A stretch of DNA of 35,811 nt from an uncultured Spirochaetaceae bacterium (GCA_938004315.1 CALKWG010000062.1:1-35811), one strand, 5' to 3'. Shown: positions 1-8,904, numbered from the stretch's first letter. The notes: a model not told the origin generated them from the letters alone. Numbers and translations are program-made.

Positions 1-981
1 TCGCCCGAGGGGCGTTCGGCCCTGCGGCGCATCGTCGGCGCGGGGCCGGCCATGCGCCGTCTCCTCTCCCGGGTCGAGGCCGTAGCGAGCTCCGAGGCGA
101 CGGTCCTGATACGCGGGGAGAACGGCACGGGCAAGGAGCTCGTCGCGCGGGCCATCCACCGGGCCGGCGGCCGCCGGACGGGCCCCTTCGTGGCGGTGCA
201 TTGCGCCGCCTTAAATCCCAACCTCTTAGAATCCGAGCTCTTCGGCCACGAAGCCGGCGCTTTCACCGGCGCCGCGAGGCGTAAGGACGGATATCTGGAG
301 GCCGCGCGCGGCGGCGTCCTCTTCCTCGACGAAATCTCCGAGGTGCCGCTCGATACGCAGGTTAAGCTCCTCCGCGCCCTGCAGGAGCGCGCCTACGTGA
401 GGGTGGGCGGGACGGAGCTCGTAGCCTGCGACTTTCGTTTAGTCGCGGCGACGAACAAGGACCTGGAGGCCGAAGTCGCCGCCGGGAGGTTCAGGAGCGA
501 CCTGTACTACCGTTTAGACGTCGTGCCCCTGCGCATCCCGCCGCTTCGGGAGCGGAGCGAGGATCTTACCGAGCTGGTCGCCCATTTCTCCGCGCGGGCC
601 GCCGCAGCGGAGGGGCTCGACGTCCCCGAGGCCGATCCTTCATTCATCGCCGCGCTGTCGTCATACGGGTGGCCCGGCAACGTGCGGGAGCTTGAGAATC
701 TCATCGAGCGGCTCATCGTGCTGTATAAGCCGCGTCGGCTCGAAGCCGAGCTTCTCGCGCTGGAGTCGCCCGAGCGCTTCGGGGCCGCAGGCTCAGCGGA
801 GTCGGCGGCGAAGATTCCGACGGCCGCTCCGGCTCAGGATGACGAGCGAGCCGCCACGATAGAGGCGCTTCGACGCACCGGGGGGAATCGAACGAAGGCT
901 GCGCAGCTTTTAGGTATCTCGCGGCGGGCCTTGTATTATCGCTTAGAGCGCCTTGGAGAGATCGATTGCAGTGTGCAGTGA
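1..981 (+). CDS. Sigma-54-dependent activator (NtrC-type AAA+ plus Fis-type HTH), 5' end cut by window
   Basis: Enhancer-binding activator that would use ATP hydrolysis to open sigma-54 RNA polymerase promoters. The frame is open to base 1 and reads into the usual start of the central domain, so the ATG at 52 is internal and an N-terminal sensory or receiver domain probably lies upstream. Visible: Walker A GENGTGKE, the sigma-54 contact loop GAFTGA, Walker [10 protein letters not shown], the LYYRLDV and PLRER blocks and the WPGNVREL motif. A C-terminal Fis-type helix-turn-helix ([20 protein letters not shown]) follows a short Ala-rich linker. It lies directly before a -24/-12 promoter and transporter operon, so that operon is its likely target (inference). 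The signal it senses is unknown because the N-terminus is missing. Confidence 0.93.
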   Translation, partial: SPEGRSALRRIVGAGPAMRRLLSRVEAVASSEATVLIRGENGTGKELVARAIHRAGGRRTGPFVAVHCAALNPNLLESELFGHEAGAFTGAARRKDGYLEAARGGVLFLDEISEVPLDTQVKLLRALQERAYVRVGGTELVACDFRLVAATNKDLEAEVAAGRFRSDLYYRLDVVPLRIPPLRERSEDLTELVAHFSARAAAAEGLDVPEADPSFIAALSSYGWPGNVRELENLIERLIVLYKPRRLEAELLALESPERFGAAGSAESAAKIPTAAPAQDDERAATIEALRRTGGNRTKAAQLLGISRRALYYRLERLGEIDCSVQ

Positions 982-1095
982 GAAGCCGTAATTGCGCAAT
1001 GCTGTGCAAGGTGTGCAGCCGCAGTTCTAGGCTCCTAGGGTAAGGCATCTCGTGACTTCCCGCCTTTGATGTCGAAAAATTGCAATACGTTGCAA
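964..1095. promoter_or_regulatory. Cluster of TGTGCA / TTGCAA repeats, candidate enhancer sites for the sigma-54 activator
   Basis: Three TGTGCA direct repeats start at 972, 1003 and 1012. A perfect palindrome ATTGCGCAAT lies at 991-1000. TTGCAA-TACG-TTGCAA lies at 1080-1095. All share a TGCA/GCAA core and lie about 75 to 200 bases before the predicted transcription start near 1171, the usual range for enhancer sites. Binding by the adjacent activator is inference. A separate small inverted repeat CTAGG-CT-CCTAG is at 1027-1038. Confidence 0.4.
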
Positions 1096-1119
1096 GTTCC
1101 GCATTCTCAGCCGTATAAT
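1090..1119 (+). promoter_or_regulatory. Possible secondary sigma-70-type promoter
   Basis: TTGCAA (1090-1095), an 18-base spacer and a perfect TATAAT (1114-1119) could give basal transcription of the transporter operon. The -35 box overlaps one of the TTGCAA repeats, so it may instead be part of the activator site. Confidence 0.35.
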
Positions 1120-1144
1120 CCCTCTTTTGGTGCGCATGATCGCC

Positions 1145-1159
1145 TGGCATGATTATTGC
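1145..1159 (+). promoter_or_regulatory. Sigma-54 (-24/-12) promoter of the transporter operon
   Basis: TGGCATG-N4-TTGC (1145-1159) has the obligatory GG (1146-1147) and GC (1158-1159) separated by exactly 10 bases and differs from the TGGCACG-N4-TTGC consensus at one base of the -24 element. The predicted start of transcription is near 1171. The site sits between an activator gene and the binding-protein gene and excludes the ATG at 1149 as a start codon on a transcript from this promoter. Confidence 0.75.
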
Positions 1160-1196
1160 CTATAAGATGGCATCTCGATTCTTCCGAGGAGGCTCT

Positions 1197-2228
1197 ATGT
1201 CTATCAGTAAGCGCTTAGTCGCATTCGCCATGGTCATGCTGATCGCCCTGCCCGCGGTATTCGCCATGGGCGGCAGGCAGGCCGATACGGCCCCCAAGAC
1301 CGTCGTCGTCTATTCAAGCGTCGACGAAGGCAACGCCAAGAAGATACTGGACGCCTTTACCGCCGATACCGGCATCACGGCCCAGTTCGTCCACCTTTCC
1401 TCCGGCCCGGCCATCGCGCGGCTCAAGGCCGAGGCGGCTAACCCGCAGGCCGACGTCTGGATGGGCGCCCCGAGCGAGAACCATATCGCCGCCAAGGTCG
1501 ACGGCCTCACCATGCCGCACAAGGGCGGTAACTTCGCCGCTCTCGCGCCGGCCTTCAAGGATCCCGACGGCTATTGGCGCAGTTTCTACATGAATCCCAT
1601 GGCCTTCGCCGTGAACAAGGACATCATGGCCAGGCTCGGCGCTCCGCTGCCCAAGTCCTGGAACGACCTCCTCAACCCCGTCTACAAGGGCCAGATCCAG
1701 ATGCCGACCCCCCAGGCCTCGGGTACCGCCTATAACGTCGTGGCCTCCCTGGTCGTGCTCATGGGCGAGGATCGCGCCTTCGATTATATGAAGCGCCTCG
1801 GCCCGAACGTACAGACCTATACCTCCTCTGGTACCGCCCCATCTAAGGGCGTCTCGGTCGGCCAGAGTATGATCGGCATCCAGTTCACCCCGGCCTTCTT
1901 CGAATTCATCGACCAGGGCTTCCCCCTCGAGGTCGTGTTCCCCTCCGAGGGCGTCTGGTTCGAAGCGCCCGGCGTCTCTATCGTGAAGGGCGCCAAGAAC
2001 CTGGCCGCCGCCCAGGCCTTGGTCGAGTGGCTGACCAGCCCCAAAGGCCAGGCCGTCCTCACCCAGGCCAAGACCTATTTCTACCCGATCATCCCCGGCG
2101 TGCCCCTTGGCGCCGGCATGCCCGCCTTCGAGTCGCTGAAGACGATCGACGTAGACCCCCTCTGGGCCGCCGCCGAGAAGAAGCGCCTGGTCGACCGCTG
2201 GGTCGCCGAGGTCCTGCCCGTTAAATAA
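1197..2228 (+). CDS. ABC transporter periplasmic binding protein (AfuA/FbpA-like family 1)
   Basis: Binding protein of an importer, 343 residues. The ATG at 1197 is chosen because GAGGAGG precedes it at good spacing and a signal peptide follows (hydrophobic core VAFAMVMLIALPAVFA, then AMGG). An in-frame ATG at 1149 lies inside the sigma-54 promoter. The mature protein opens with VVVYSSVDEGNAKKILDAF, as in AfuA/FbpA-type proteins. Ferric-binding members carry a Tyr-Tyr pair in the C-terminal lobe; the corresponding stretch here reads TPAFFEF, so iron binding is doubtful. AfuA-type proteins are known to bind hexose and heptose phosphates, and the GmhA-like isomerase encoded in the same operon supports a sugar phosphate as ligand (inference). 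Confidence 0.88.
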   Translation: MSISKRLVAFAMVMLIALPAVFAMGGRQADTAPKTVVVYSSVDEGNAKKILDAFTADTGITAQFVHLSSGPAIARLKAEAANPQADVWMGAPSENHIAAKVDGLTMPHKGGNFAALAPAFKDPDGYWRSFYMNPMAFAVNKDIMARLGAPLPKSWNDLLNPVYKGQIQMPTPQASGTAYNVVASLVVLMGEDRAFDYMKRLGPNVQTYTSSGTAPSKGVSVGQSMIGIQFTPAFFEFIDQGFPLEVVFPSEGVWFEAPGVSIVKGAKNLAAAQALVEWLTSPKGQAVLTQAKTYFYPIIPGVPLGAGMPAFESLKTIDVDPLWAAAEKKRLVDRWVAEVLPVK

Positions 2229-2246
2229 GGCCGCCCGGCCGATCCG

Positions 2247-2270
2247 CCGGCCCCGGCGCTCCGGGGCCGG
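2247..2270 (+). repeat. Perfect 10-bp hairpin between binding protein and permease genes
   Basis: CCGGCCCCGG (2247-2256), loop CGCT, CCGGGGCCGG (2261-2270). No T-run follows, so it is unlikely to be a strong terminator. Hairpins here often protect the upstream binding-protein mRNA from 3' decay or attenuate reading into the permease; that role is inferred. Confidence 0.65.
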
Positions 2271-2287
2271 CATCCAGGAGATCCACT

Positions 2288-3979
2288 ATGCCACGTACCC
2301 GCCTCGCCGGATCCTTGGGCGAGCTTAAACGGTTAGCCAGGGACCCGCTCCTGGCCGCGGTCGTCGCGGCGGTCCTCGCGGCGCTCGCGGTCTTCATCGT
2401 CTATCCCCTGGTCAGCGTCGCCCTTGCCGCGCTCCGGCCGCAGGGCCGCTGGACCCTAGGCGTCTTCAAGGAGATATTCTCCAACGCCTACCTCCGCCAG
2501 GGCTTCTGGAACAGCCTCATGATGGGCGGCCTGACCGCGGTCATAGGTACCGCGATCGGCTTCCTCTTCGCCTTCGCCCAGACCCGGGCGGACGTGCCGC
2601 TCAAGCGCCTGCTCCACGCGGTGGCCATCATTCCCATCGTGTCGCCGCCCTTCATCGGCGCCCTGGCCATCATCATGCTCTTCGGCAATAACGGGCTCAT
2701 AACCTGGAACCTGCTGCGCATTCAGAATTTCCCCATCTACGGCTTCAGGGGCCTCATGATCGCCCAAGCCATAACCTTTTTCCCGGTGGCCTACCTGACG
2801 CTGCGCGGCGTGCTCGAGTCTATCAACCCGACCCTCGAGGACGCCGCCATGGACCTGGGCGGCTCGCGCCTCAAGGTCTTCATGCGCGTAACCCTGCCCC
2901 TGGCCCTGCCCGGCATAGCCAGCTCGATGCTGGTGCTCTTCATCGAGACCCTGGCCGATTTCGGCAACCCGCTCATCCTGGCCGGCAGCCGCTTCCCCAT
3001 ACTCTCGGTCCAGGCCTACCTGCAGATCACCGGCATGTACGACCTGCCCAAGGGCGCGGCCCTGTCGCTCCTCCTCCTCGCCCCGTCCATCACCGCCTGG
3101 GTGGTGCAGAAATACTGGGTTTCCAGAAAGCGTTATGTTACGATAACAGGAAAGCCCACGACCTCGACGGTCAAGATCGTAAGCCCCGGCGCCCGGGTCG
3201 CCGTGTTCGTAGCCTGCCTGGCCGTGACCGCCGTCATCGCGCTCATCTACGTCTCCATCATCTGGGGCGCCGTGGTGAACGTCTGGGGCAGCGACAATAC
3301 CCTGACCTTGAGGCACTTCTCCTACGTCTTCGGCGTCGGCTTCAAGGCCGTGCGCGATACGCTCGTCATCGCCGGCCTCTCCACCCCGGTCTCCGGGCTG
3401 TTGGGGATGGTCATAGCCTTCCTGGTCATCCGCAAGGCCTTCCCCGGCCGCAAGTTCATGGAGTTCACGAGCATGCTCAGCTTCGCCGTGCCGGGCACGG
3501 TCATCGGCATAGGCTATATCCTGGCCTTCAACAAGCCGCCGCTCATCCTCACGGGCACGCTCCTCATACTCCTCCTTAACTTCATCTTCCGCTACGTGCC
3601 GGTCGGCATCGAATCGGGGGTAGCCATACTCAGGCAGATCGACCCGGCCATCGAGGAGGCCGCCGTCGACCTGGGCGCGGACGCCAAGACGACCTTCTCG
3701 CGCGTTACCCTGCCCCTCATCGTGCCGGCGTATTTCTCCGGCCTCGTCTTCGCCTTCGTGCGCGCCATGACGGCCATCAGCGCGGCCATCTTCTTAGTCT
3801 CGTCGCGTTGGAACCTTATGACGGTGCAGATCATGGCCCAGGTGGAGTCCGGACGGCTGGGCGCCGCCGCGGCCTTCAGCGTCATCCTGGTGCTCATCAT
3901 CTTCGCGGCGATATTCCTCATACGGACGCTCTTAAAGCTCCGTTACGGCCGCTACGGCGGCTCCATGTTGAAATTCTAG
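2288..3979 (+). CDS. ABC transporter permease, two fused BPD_transp_1 domains
   Basis: Inner-membrane channel of the importer, 563 residues, about twice a single permease domain. Both halves carry the EAA loop that docks the ATPase: EDAAMDLGGSRLKVFMRVTL in the first (residues near 190) and EEAAVDLGADAKTTFSRVTL in the second (near 455). About six hydrophobic segments lie in each half, separated by a polar linker near residues 275-300. This fused arrangement is typical of AfuB/FbpB-type iron or sugar-phosphate permeases. The start ATG follows CCAGGAG with 7 bases between. It lies between the binding protein and ATPase genes in one operon. Confidence 0.93.
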   Translation: MPRTRLAGSLGELKRLARDPLLAAVVAAVLAALAVFIVYPLVSVALAALRPQGRWTLGVFKEIFSNAYLRQGFWNSLMMGGLTAVIGTAIGFLFAFAQTRADVPLKRLLHAVAIIPIVSPPFIGALAIIMLFGNNGLITWNLLRIQNFPIYGFRGLMIAQAITFFPVAYLTLRGVLESINPTLEDAAMDLGGSRLKVFMRVTLPLALPGIASSMLVLFIETLADFGNPLILAGSRFPILSVQAYLQITGMYDLPKGAALSLLLLAPSITAWVVQKYWVSRKRYVTITGKPTTSTVKIVSPGARVAVFVACLAVTAVIALIYVSIIWGAVVNVWGSDNTLTLRHFSYVFGVGFKAVRDTLVIAGLSTPVSGLLGMVIAFLVIRKAFPGRKFMEFTSMLSFAVPGTVIGIGYILAFNKPPLILTGTLLILLLNFIFRYVPVGIESGVAILRQIDPAIEEAAVDLGADAKTTFSRVTLPLIVPAYFSGLVFAFVRAMTAISAAIFLVSSRWNLMTVQIMAQVESGRLGAAAAFSVILVLIIFAAIFLIRTLLKLRYGRYGGSMLKF

Positions 3980-3992
3980 GGGAGGCTCGGCT

Positions 3993-5101
<1,109 letters not shown>

Positions 5102-5105
<4 letters not shown>

Positions 5106-5797
5106 GCGCAGGCGCGGGCCGTAGCGATCCCTGCGGCCCCGTCCTCGCCGGCGCCGCGGATAGGCTCGACGACGAAACCTCGCGCCTGCTGGCGCGGCGG
5201 CCCGAGTTGGCCCGCGCGGCTACGGCCTTCAAGGCGGCGGCGCGCCTCATGCTCGGCCGCATGGCCGGCGGCGGCACGCTGTTCGTCTGCGGCAACGGCG
5301 GCTCGGCGGCCGACGCCGACCATATAGCCGGCGAGCTCGTCAAAGGGTTCCTGAGCGCGAGGCCGCTCGGGGCCGAGGCGGCGGGGGCCCTGGCGGCCGC
5401 CGGCGGCCTCGCGGCCGAGTTGGCCCCGCGGCTGCAGCGCGGGCTCCGCGCCGTATCGCTCTCGTCGAACGCGGCCCTCATGAGCGCGATCGCCAACGAC
5501 CAAGGCTATGAGCTCGTCTTCGCCCAGCAGCTCTTGGCCCTCGGCCGTCCCGGCGACCTGCTCCTCTGCCTGAGTACCTCGGGACGATCCGCCTCCGTCA
5601 GGGCGGCCGCCGAGCTCGCCGGGGCGATAGGCATCCCGGCCATGGCCTTGGTAGGGCCGGCGCGCTGCCCCCTGGACGAATCCTGCGAGCCGGCCGTCCA
5701 TTGCCCCGGCCGCGACGCGGGCGAGATACAAGACGCCCAGAGGGCCGTCTACCACGCGCTCTGCGCCTACGTCGAGGCCGAGCTGTTCGGGATCTGA
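5102..5797 (+). CDS. SIS-domain sugar-phosphate isomerase (GmhA-like)
   Basis: 231-residue SIS protein most like D-sedoheptulose 7-phosphate isomerase. The phosphate loop CGNGGSAADADHIAGEL is clear. The residues expected to bind zinc in GmhA appear conserved: His74, Glu78, Gln210 and His218 (the last two in EIQDAQRAVYHALC), which argues for an active enzyme and not only a DiaA-like binding protein. A second SIS block, CLSTSGRSASV, is near residues 158-168. It starts with GTG overlapping the ATPase stop codon. Its place as the last gene of an AfuABC-like operon suggests that it acts on the imported sugar phosphate. The exact substrate cannot be read from sequence. Confidence 0.82.
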
Positions 5798-5880
5798 GCT
5801 CAGGCCGCATCTTCGGCATTTGGAACATACTCATCCTCGAATGGTTCCTGAGCCCGAGGCCTAGGGAGTAGGCTTAGGGC

Positions 5881-5909
5881 TTGCATAAACATAGTAAAAA
5901 AACTATATA
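5881..5909 (+). promoter_or_regulatory. Candidate promoter directly before the iron-sulfur protein gene
   Basis: TTGCAT (5881-5886), 17-base spacer, TATATA (5904-5909) in an AT-rich island, with exactly six bases to the ATG at 5916. The predicted start of transcription falls on the start codon, so the mRNA may be leaderless. The spacer contains ATAGT-N6-ACTAT. Confidence 0.45.
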
Positions 5910-5915
5910 AAGAGT

Positions 5916-6383
5916 ATGAGATTTTCAAAGGATCTAATCGGCGCGCTGTCGAGCGCCTTCGTGCTTGTGGTAGCCGTCGTCGGCTTCTTCATCCCCTACC
6001 TCGGCTTCGCCGTGGCCGTCGTCATGCTCGTCGCCGTCGTTATGAGCCTAAAAAAGCCGCGGTCGTTCTGCGCTAAAGCCTGCCCGCGCGGCAGGGCCCT
6101 CGGCTTCATGCTCAAGCCCTTGAGCCGGGGACGGCCTTTGCCGACCGGGGCCGTCTCGCCCGGGTCGAAGCGCGCGCTCTGCGGCTTTATGATGTTCTGC
6201 GTGATCGGCAACGTCTACAGGCTCTTCGGAAGCCCGGCCGCCCTGGGGACCTTCTTCTGGGGCGTCTGCGTCCTGTCGCTCGGCGCGGGCGTCGTACTGG
6301 GTCTTATCTACCGACCCCGAGCCTGGTGCGCCGTCTGCCCGATGGGCACCCTGCAGGAGACGATAGGGCGGAAGGCCGGCTGA
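5916..6383 (+). CDS. Small membrane 4Fe-4S protein (Fer4_5, NapH/CcoG-like)
   Basis: 155-residue inner-membrane protein. Two hydrophobic segments near residues 8-44, a basic stretch with CAKACPRG (Cys52, Cys56), two further hydrophobic segments near 88-130, and CAVCPMGTLQ (Cys138, Cys141) near the C-terminus. Paired Cys-Pro motifs beside membrane helices are typical of the Fer4_5 domain of NapH, NosR and CcoG, which handle electron transfer or metal redox. This protein is far shorter than those, and no partner reductase is adjacent. It is probably a stand-alone electron-transfer or redox protein; the function is not assignable. No good ribosome-binding site precedes the ATG; a downstream start is possible. 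Confidence 0.7.
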   Translation: MRFSKDLIGALSSAFVLVVAVVGFFIPYLGFAVAVVMLVAVVMSLKKPRSFCAKACPRGRALGFMLKPLSRGRPLPTGAVSPGSKRALCGFMMFCVIGNVYRLFGSPAALGTFFWGVCVLSLGAGVVLGLIYRPRAWCAVCPMGTLQETIGRKAG

Positions 6384-6482
6384 GCGCGCGGATAGCGCCC
6401 CCGCTCCGGCGGCTCCCGGCCCGGCGAGCCGACCGCTTCCGAGCCATACGGCGCGGCCTTGATTCCGCCAGAACGAAGCGCC

Positions 6483-7259
6483 ATGCTTAAACTTATGTCG
6501 CCGCGTATGCGCTTACGACGTGCCGGAGCCTCTACGATCGTCGCCGCGATTTTAGCGATCTCTTCCTCCGCGTTTACGGCATCCGCCGCCCCCTCGCGAC
6601 CTGTTCCGAACTTTCTCTCCTTCTCCGGCTATCGATGGCGCGTCATCGAATACGTCGAGCCGCGCGGACCCGGGCCGACGCTCTTCGACAGGCGGAACGC
6701 TTATGTGGATTCAGATGGACGGCTTGTGCTCGAGACCTCGTACCGAGACGGCCGCTGGACGGGCGCCCAGCTCTTTTTGGACCGCAGCCTCGGATACGGG
6801 AGCTATGAGCTCGTCTTGGCCCCTATGGATCGGTTCCTAGACGATACGGCGGTCTTCGGGTTCTACACCTGGGACGAGGATCCGGCTTGGGCCAACCGCG
6901 AGCTCGATATAGAGCTGGCCCGCTGGGGCATTTCGGACGCGCCGAATTTGAATTTCGTCGTGCAGCCGGCGGACGGCCGTCCCGAGCGGGCCGGCCTCGC
7001 CGAATTCGATTTCTCAGCGCGCACGACGCTCCGCTTCGAGTGGACGGCGGACCGGGTACGGTTTCAAGCCGAGAACGAGCGGGGATCGTTCGCTTGGGAG
7101 TTTCCCGGCCCGATTACGGCGCCCAAGCCCTTCGGCGTCCCGCCGCGGGGCCGCGAGCGCATCGGCCTAAATCTCTGGTTGTTCGGGGGCCGGGATCCGG
7201 CGCTCGCCGATCGCATCGTCATCGAGAGCTTCGCGTTCAAGAAAGCCGCTCGCCGTTAA
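6483..7259 (+). CDS. Secreted GH16-like glycosidase (concanavalin-type fold)
   Basis: 258 residues from ATG 6483; a TTG at 6459 would add 8. The N-terminus is a clear signal peptide: basic MRLRRAG, hydrophobic STIVAAILAISSSAFTASA, cleavage before or near APSRP. The mature protein has the GH16 hallmark ELDIE (Glu140, Asp142, Glu144), fitting the ExDxE catalytic motif, plus a GYGSYELVL strand and Trp-rich beta strands. GH16 enzymes mostly cut or transfer beta-1,3 or mixed beta-glucans and related polymers, so an exported beta-glucan-active enzyme is likely. It sits just before the exopolysaccharide operon but is separated from it by that operon's own promoter. Start choice is uncertain because the ribosome-binding site is weak. 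Confidence 0.7.
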   Translation: MLKLMSPRMRLRRAGASTIVAAILAISSSAFTASAAPSRPVPNFLSFSGYRWRVIEYVEPRGPGPTLFDRRNAYVDSDGRLVLETSYRDGRWTGAQLFLDRSLGYGSYELVLAPMDRFLDDTAVFGFYTWDEDPAWANRELDIELARWGISDAPNLNFVVQPADGRPERAGLAEFDFSARTTLRFEWTADRVRFQAENERGSFAWEFPGPITAPKPFGVPPRGRERIGLNLWLFGGRDPALADRIVIESFAFKKAARR

Positions 7260-7275
7260 CGCGGTTGCGGCGTTT

Positions 7276-7304
7276 TTGCCCGATCGCCTAAAGTGTTCTA
7301 TACT
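7276..7304 (+). promoter_or_regulatory. Sigma-70-type promoter of the partner-switch / exopolysaccharide operon
   Basis: TTGCCC (7276-7281), 17-base spacer, TATACT (7299-7304). The predicted start near 7311 leaves a short leader containing GGAG before the ATG at 7322. It lies in the only gap upstream of five overlapping genes. Confidence 0.65.
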
Positions 7305-7321
7305 AGCGGCGGAGATAAAGC

Positions 7322-7684
7322 ATGTCAGAACCATTTGAGCTGAAGGAGGCGGGCGGGGCGCTGGTTTTTAAGCCGCTCGTCAAGACGGTCGATCAGACGA
7401 ACGCCGATTCCTTCCTCGCGCCCATGGCGGCGAGGGCGGCCGAAGGCTTCAAGCTCGCCCTCGATCTTGCGGAGCTCCGCTTCTTGAACAGCGCCGGCCT
7501 CGGGGCCGTGGTCATGCTGGTACGTGACCTGAAGCAGGCTGGCGGCGAGCTTCGTATCTGCTCGCCTACGCCGACGGTCAGGGCGCTTTTCAAGATGGTC
7601 AGGCTAGAGAACATCGCCGCGATAGACGAAAACGTCGACGCCGCGCTCGCGGCATTCGGCGCCGAGGCTTCGGAGGGCGGATGA
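7322..7684 (+). CDS. STAS-domain anti-sigma-factor antagonist (RsbV/SpoIIAA-like)
   Basis: 120-residue single-domain partner-switch protein. In this family the unphosphorylated antagonist binds an anti-sigma or HATPase kinase, and a PP2C phosphatase resets it. The conserved loop reads RFLNSAGLGAVV, with Ser57 at the usual phosphoacceptor position; the Asp that commonly precedes it is Asn here, and the second Ser or Thr is Ala. The start has a GGAG site. The stop overlaps the next start as ATGA, so it should be made together with the phosphatase-kinase encoded next. No sigma factor gene is in the window, so the output may be a non-sigma target. Confidence 0.9.
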   Translation: MSEPFELKEAGGALVFKPLVKTVDQTNADSFLAPMAARAAEGFKLALDLAELRFLNSAGLGAVVMLVRDLKQAGGELRICSPTPTVRALFKMVRLENIAAIDENVDAALAAFGAEASEGG

Positions 7685-8904
7685 GCGCGCAGCCCGGCTG
7701 CGAGGAGCGCCTGCGGCAAGCCGAGGCCGCCGCGGCCGACGCCGGAGCGCGCCTACAGGCGGCGGTGCTCATAGGCGTCGACGCCCGCGCGAGCCCCGGC
7801 TTGGACTTCGCCTTCGCGGCCCTGCCGAGCTCGTCTGTGGCCGGAGATTTCCTCGACATCCAAAGCCTCCGCGAGGGTAGCCTCGACCTGCTCATCGGCG
7901 ACGTGATGGGCAAGGGCATGGAGGCCGCCACCCTGGGCGTGGTCCTGAAGCACGCCTTCCTACGCGCCCAGGCCAGGCTGGCGCTCCGCCACGGGGCCCC
8001 GCCCAGGCTAGACGAGCTCTGCGCCGAGGCGGAGGCCTCGGCTTCGTCCCACTTCATCGCCCGGCGTAGCATCGCGACGCTCGCCTACCTTCGCATTTGC
8101 GAGAGCGAGGGGATCTATGAATTCGTCGACTGCGGCCATACCGGCGTCGTGCACTACCGCGCGGCCGATCGATGCTGCAGGCTGGTGAAGGGAGTCGACA
8201 TGCCCTTCGGCTTCGCCGAAAGCCAGGCTTTCAGGCGTTATCTCGCGCCGTACGGGCCCGGCGACGCCCTGCTTCTTTTCTCCGACGGGCTTTCCGAGTG
8301 CGAAGGTTCCGGCGGCGAGCCCTTCGGCGAGGAGCGCATCATGCGCTACCTGAGGGCGCGCGGCGGCGAGTCGGCGCGGGCAATCGTAGACGGACTCGTG
8401 CGGGTCGGCTCCGACTACGCCTGCGGCGCTTTCCAGGACGACCTGACCCTAGCCTGCGTCAGGGCGGGGGAGGCGGCGGCGGCCTCGCCGCCGGAGCGAA
8501 GCGGCCGCCTGAGGCTCCTGCTCGAACCCGGATCCGGCCGCCCGGGCGAACGGCTGCGGGCGGCCGTCGCGGCGGCGCTCGCTGCCGACGGCGGCGTCGG
8601 CGAGGATACCGCCGCCGAGATCGTCCTCGCCTGCCATGAGGCGCTGGAGAACATACAACGCTACGCCTTAACCGGCGGCGGCCGCTGCATGGCCTCCTGG
8701 CGGTTACGGGGCCGGGTCTTCAGCCTCGAGCTCGATTACCGCGGGCCGGATTACGACTGGCTGAGCGTGCCCGAGGCGGACGCGTCGGATTTCTCCCCCC
8801 GCGGCTACGGCCGCGCCATCATCGACAAGGCCATGGACAGCGCCTTTCTCTGCGCCGGCTTCGGCGATGAAAAGACCCTGGTCATGGCGAGGAGGCTCGC
8901 GTGA
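7681..8904 (+). CDS. SpoIIE/RsbU-type PP2C phosphatase fused to RsbW-like HATPase
   Basis: 407 residues that combine two normally opposing partner-switch activities. Residues 40-260 form a PP2C SpoIIE domain with the expected metal aspartates: Asp56 in VAGDFLD, Asp74 in GDVMGKG, Asp202 in FSDGLSE, and Asp253/254 in FQDDLTL. Residues 275-405 resemble a serine kinase of the RsbW/SpoIIAB type: N-box EIVLACHEALENIQRYA with Asn324, then a glycine-rich turn SPRGYGRAII. A short N-terminal helix with no sensor domain precedes these. The natural substrate is the STAS protein encoded immediately upstream with ATGA overlap. Fusions of this kind exist in sensory partner-switch proteins; whether the kinase half is active cannot be told from sequence. 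Confidence 0.87.
   Translation: MSAQPGCEERLRQAEAAAADAGARLQAAVLIGVDARASPGLDFAFAALPSSSVAGDFLDIQSLREGSLDLLIGDVMGKGMEAATLGVVLKHAFLRAQARLALRHGAPPRLDELCAEAEASASSHFIARRSIATLAYLRICESEGIYEFVDCGHTGVVHYRAADRCCRLVKGVDMPFGFAESQAFRRYLAPYGPGDALLLFSDGLSECEGSGGEPFGEERIMRYLRARGGESARAIVDGLVRVGSDYACGAFQDDLTLACVRAGEAAAASPPERSGRLRLLLEPGSGRPGERLRAAVAAALAADGGVGEDTAAEIVLACHEALENIQRYALTGGGRCMASWRLRGRVFSLELDYRGPDYDWLSVPEADASDFSPRGYGRAIIDKAMDSAFLCAGFGDEKTLVMARRLA

Noticed and set aside
713..1150. Minus-strand 145-residue open frame covering the sigma-54 control region
   Set aside because: Low-complexity, no family resemblance, runs through the promoter and antisense to the activator; explained by GC-rich shadow coding.
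1149..1196. Upstream ATG giving a 16-residue longer binding protein
   Set aside because: It lies inside the -24/-12 promoter, has no ribosome-binding site and would place extra residues before a clean signal peptide.
3132..3147. GTTAT-N6-ATAAC inverted repeat at the permease domain junction
   Set aside because: Within coding sequence for the linker and short; it could mark an old fusion point, but nothing else supports it.
5798..5873. GCTCAGG...CCTGAGC and GCCTA-N5-TAGGC as a terminator of the isomerase operon
   Set aside because: The first has a 42-base loop and the second only five pairs; neither is followed by a T-run.
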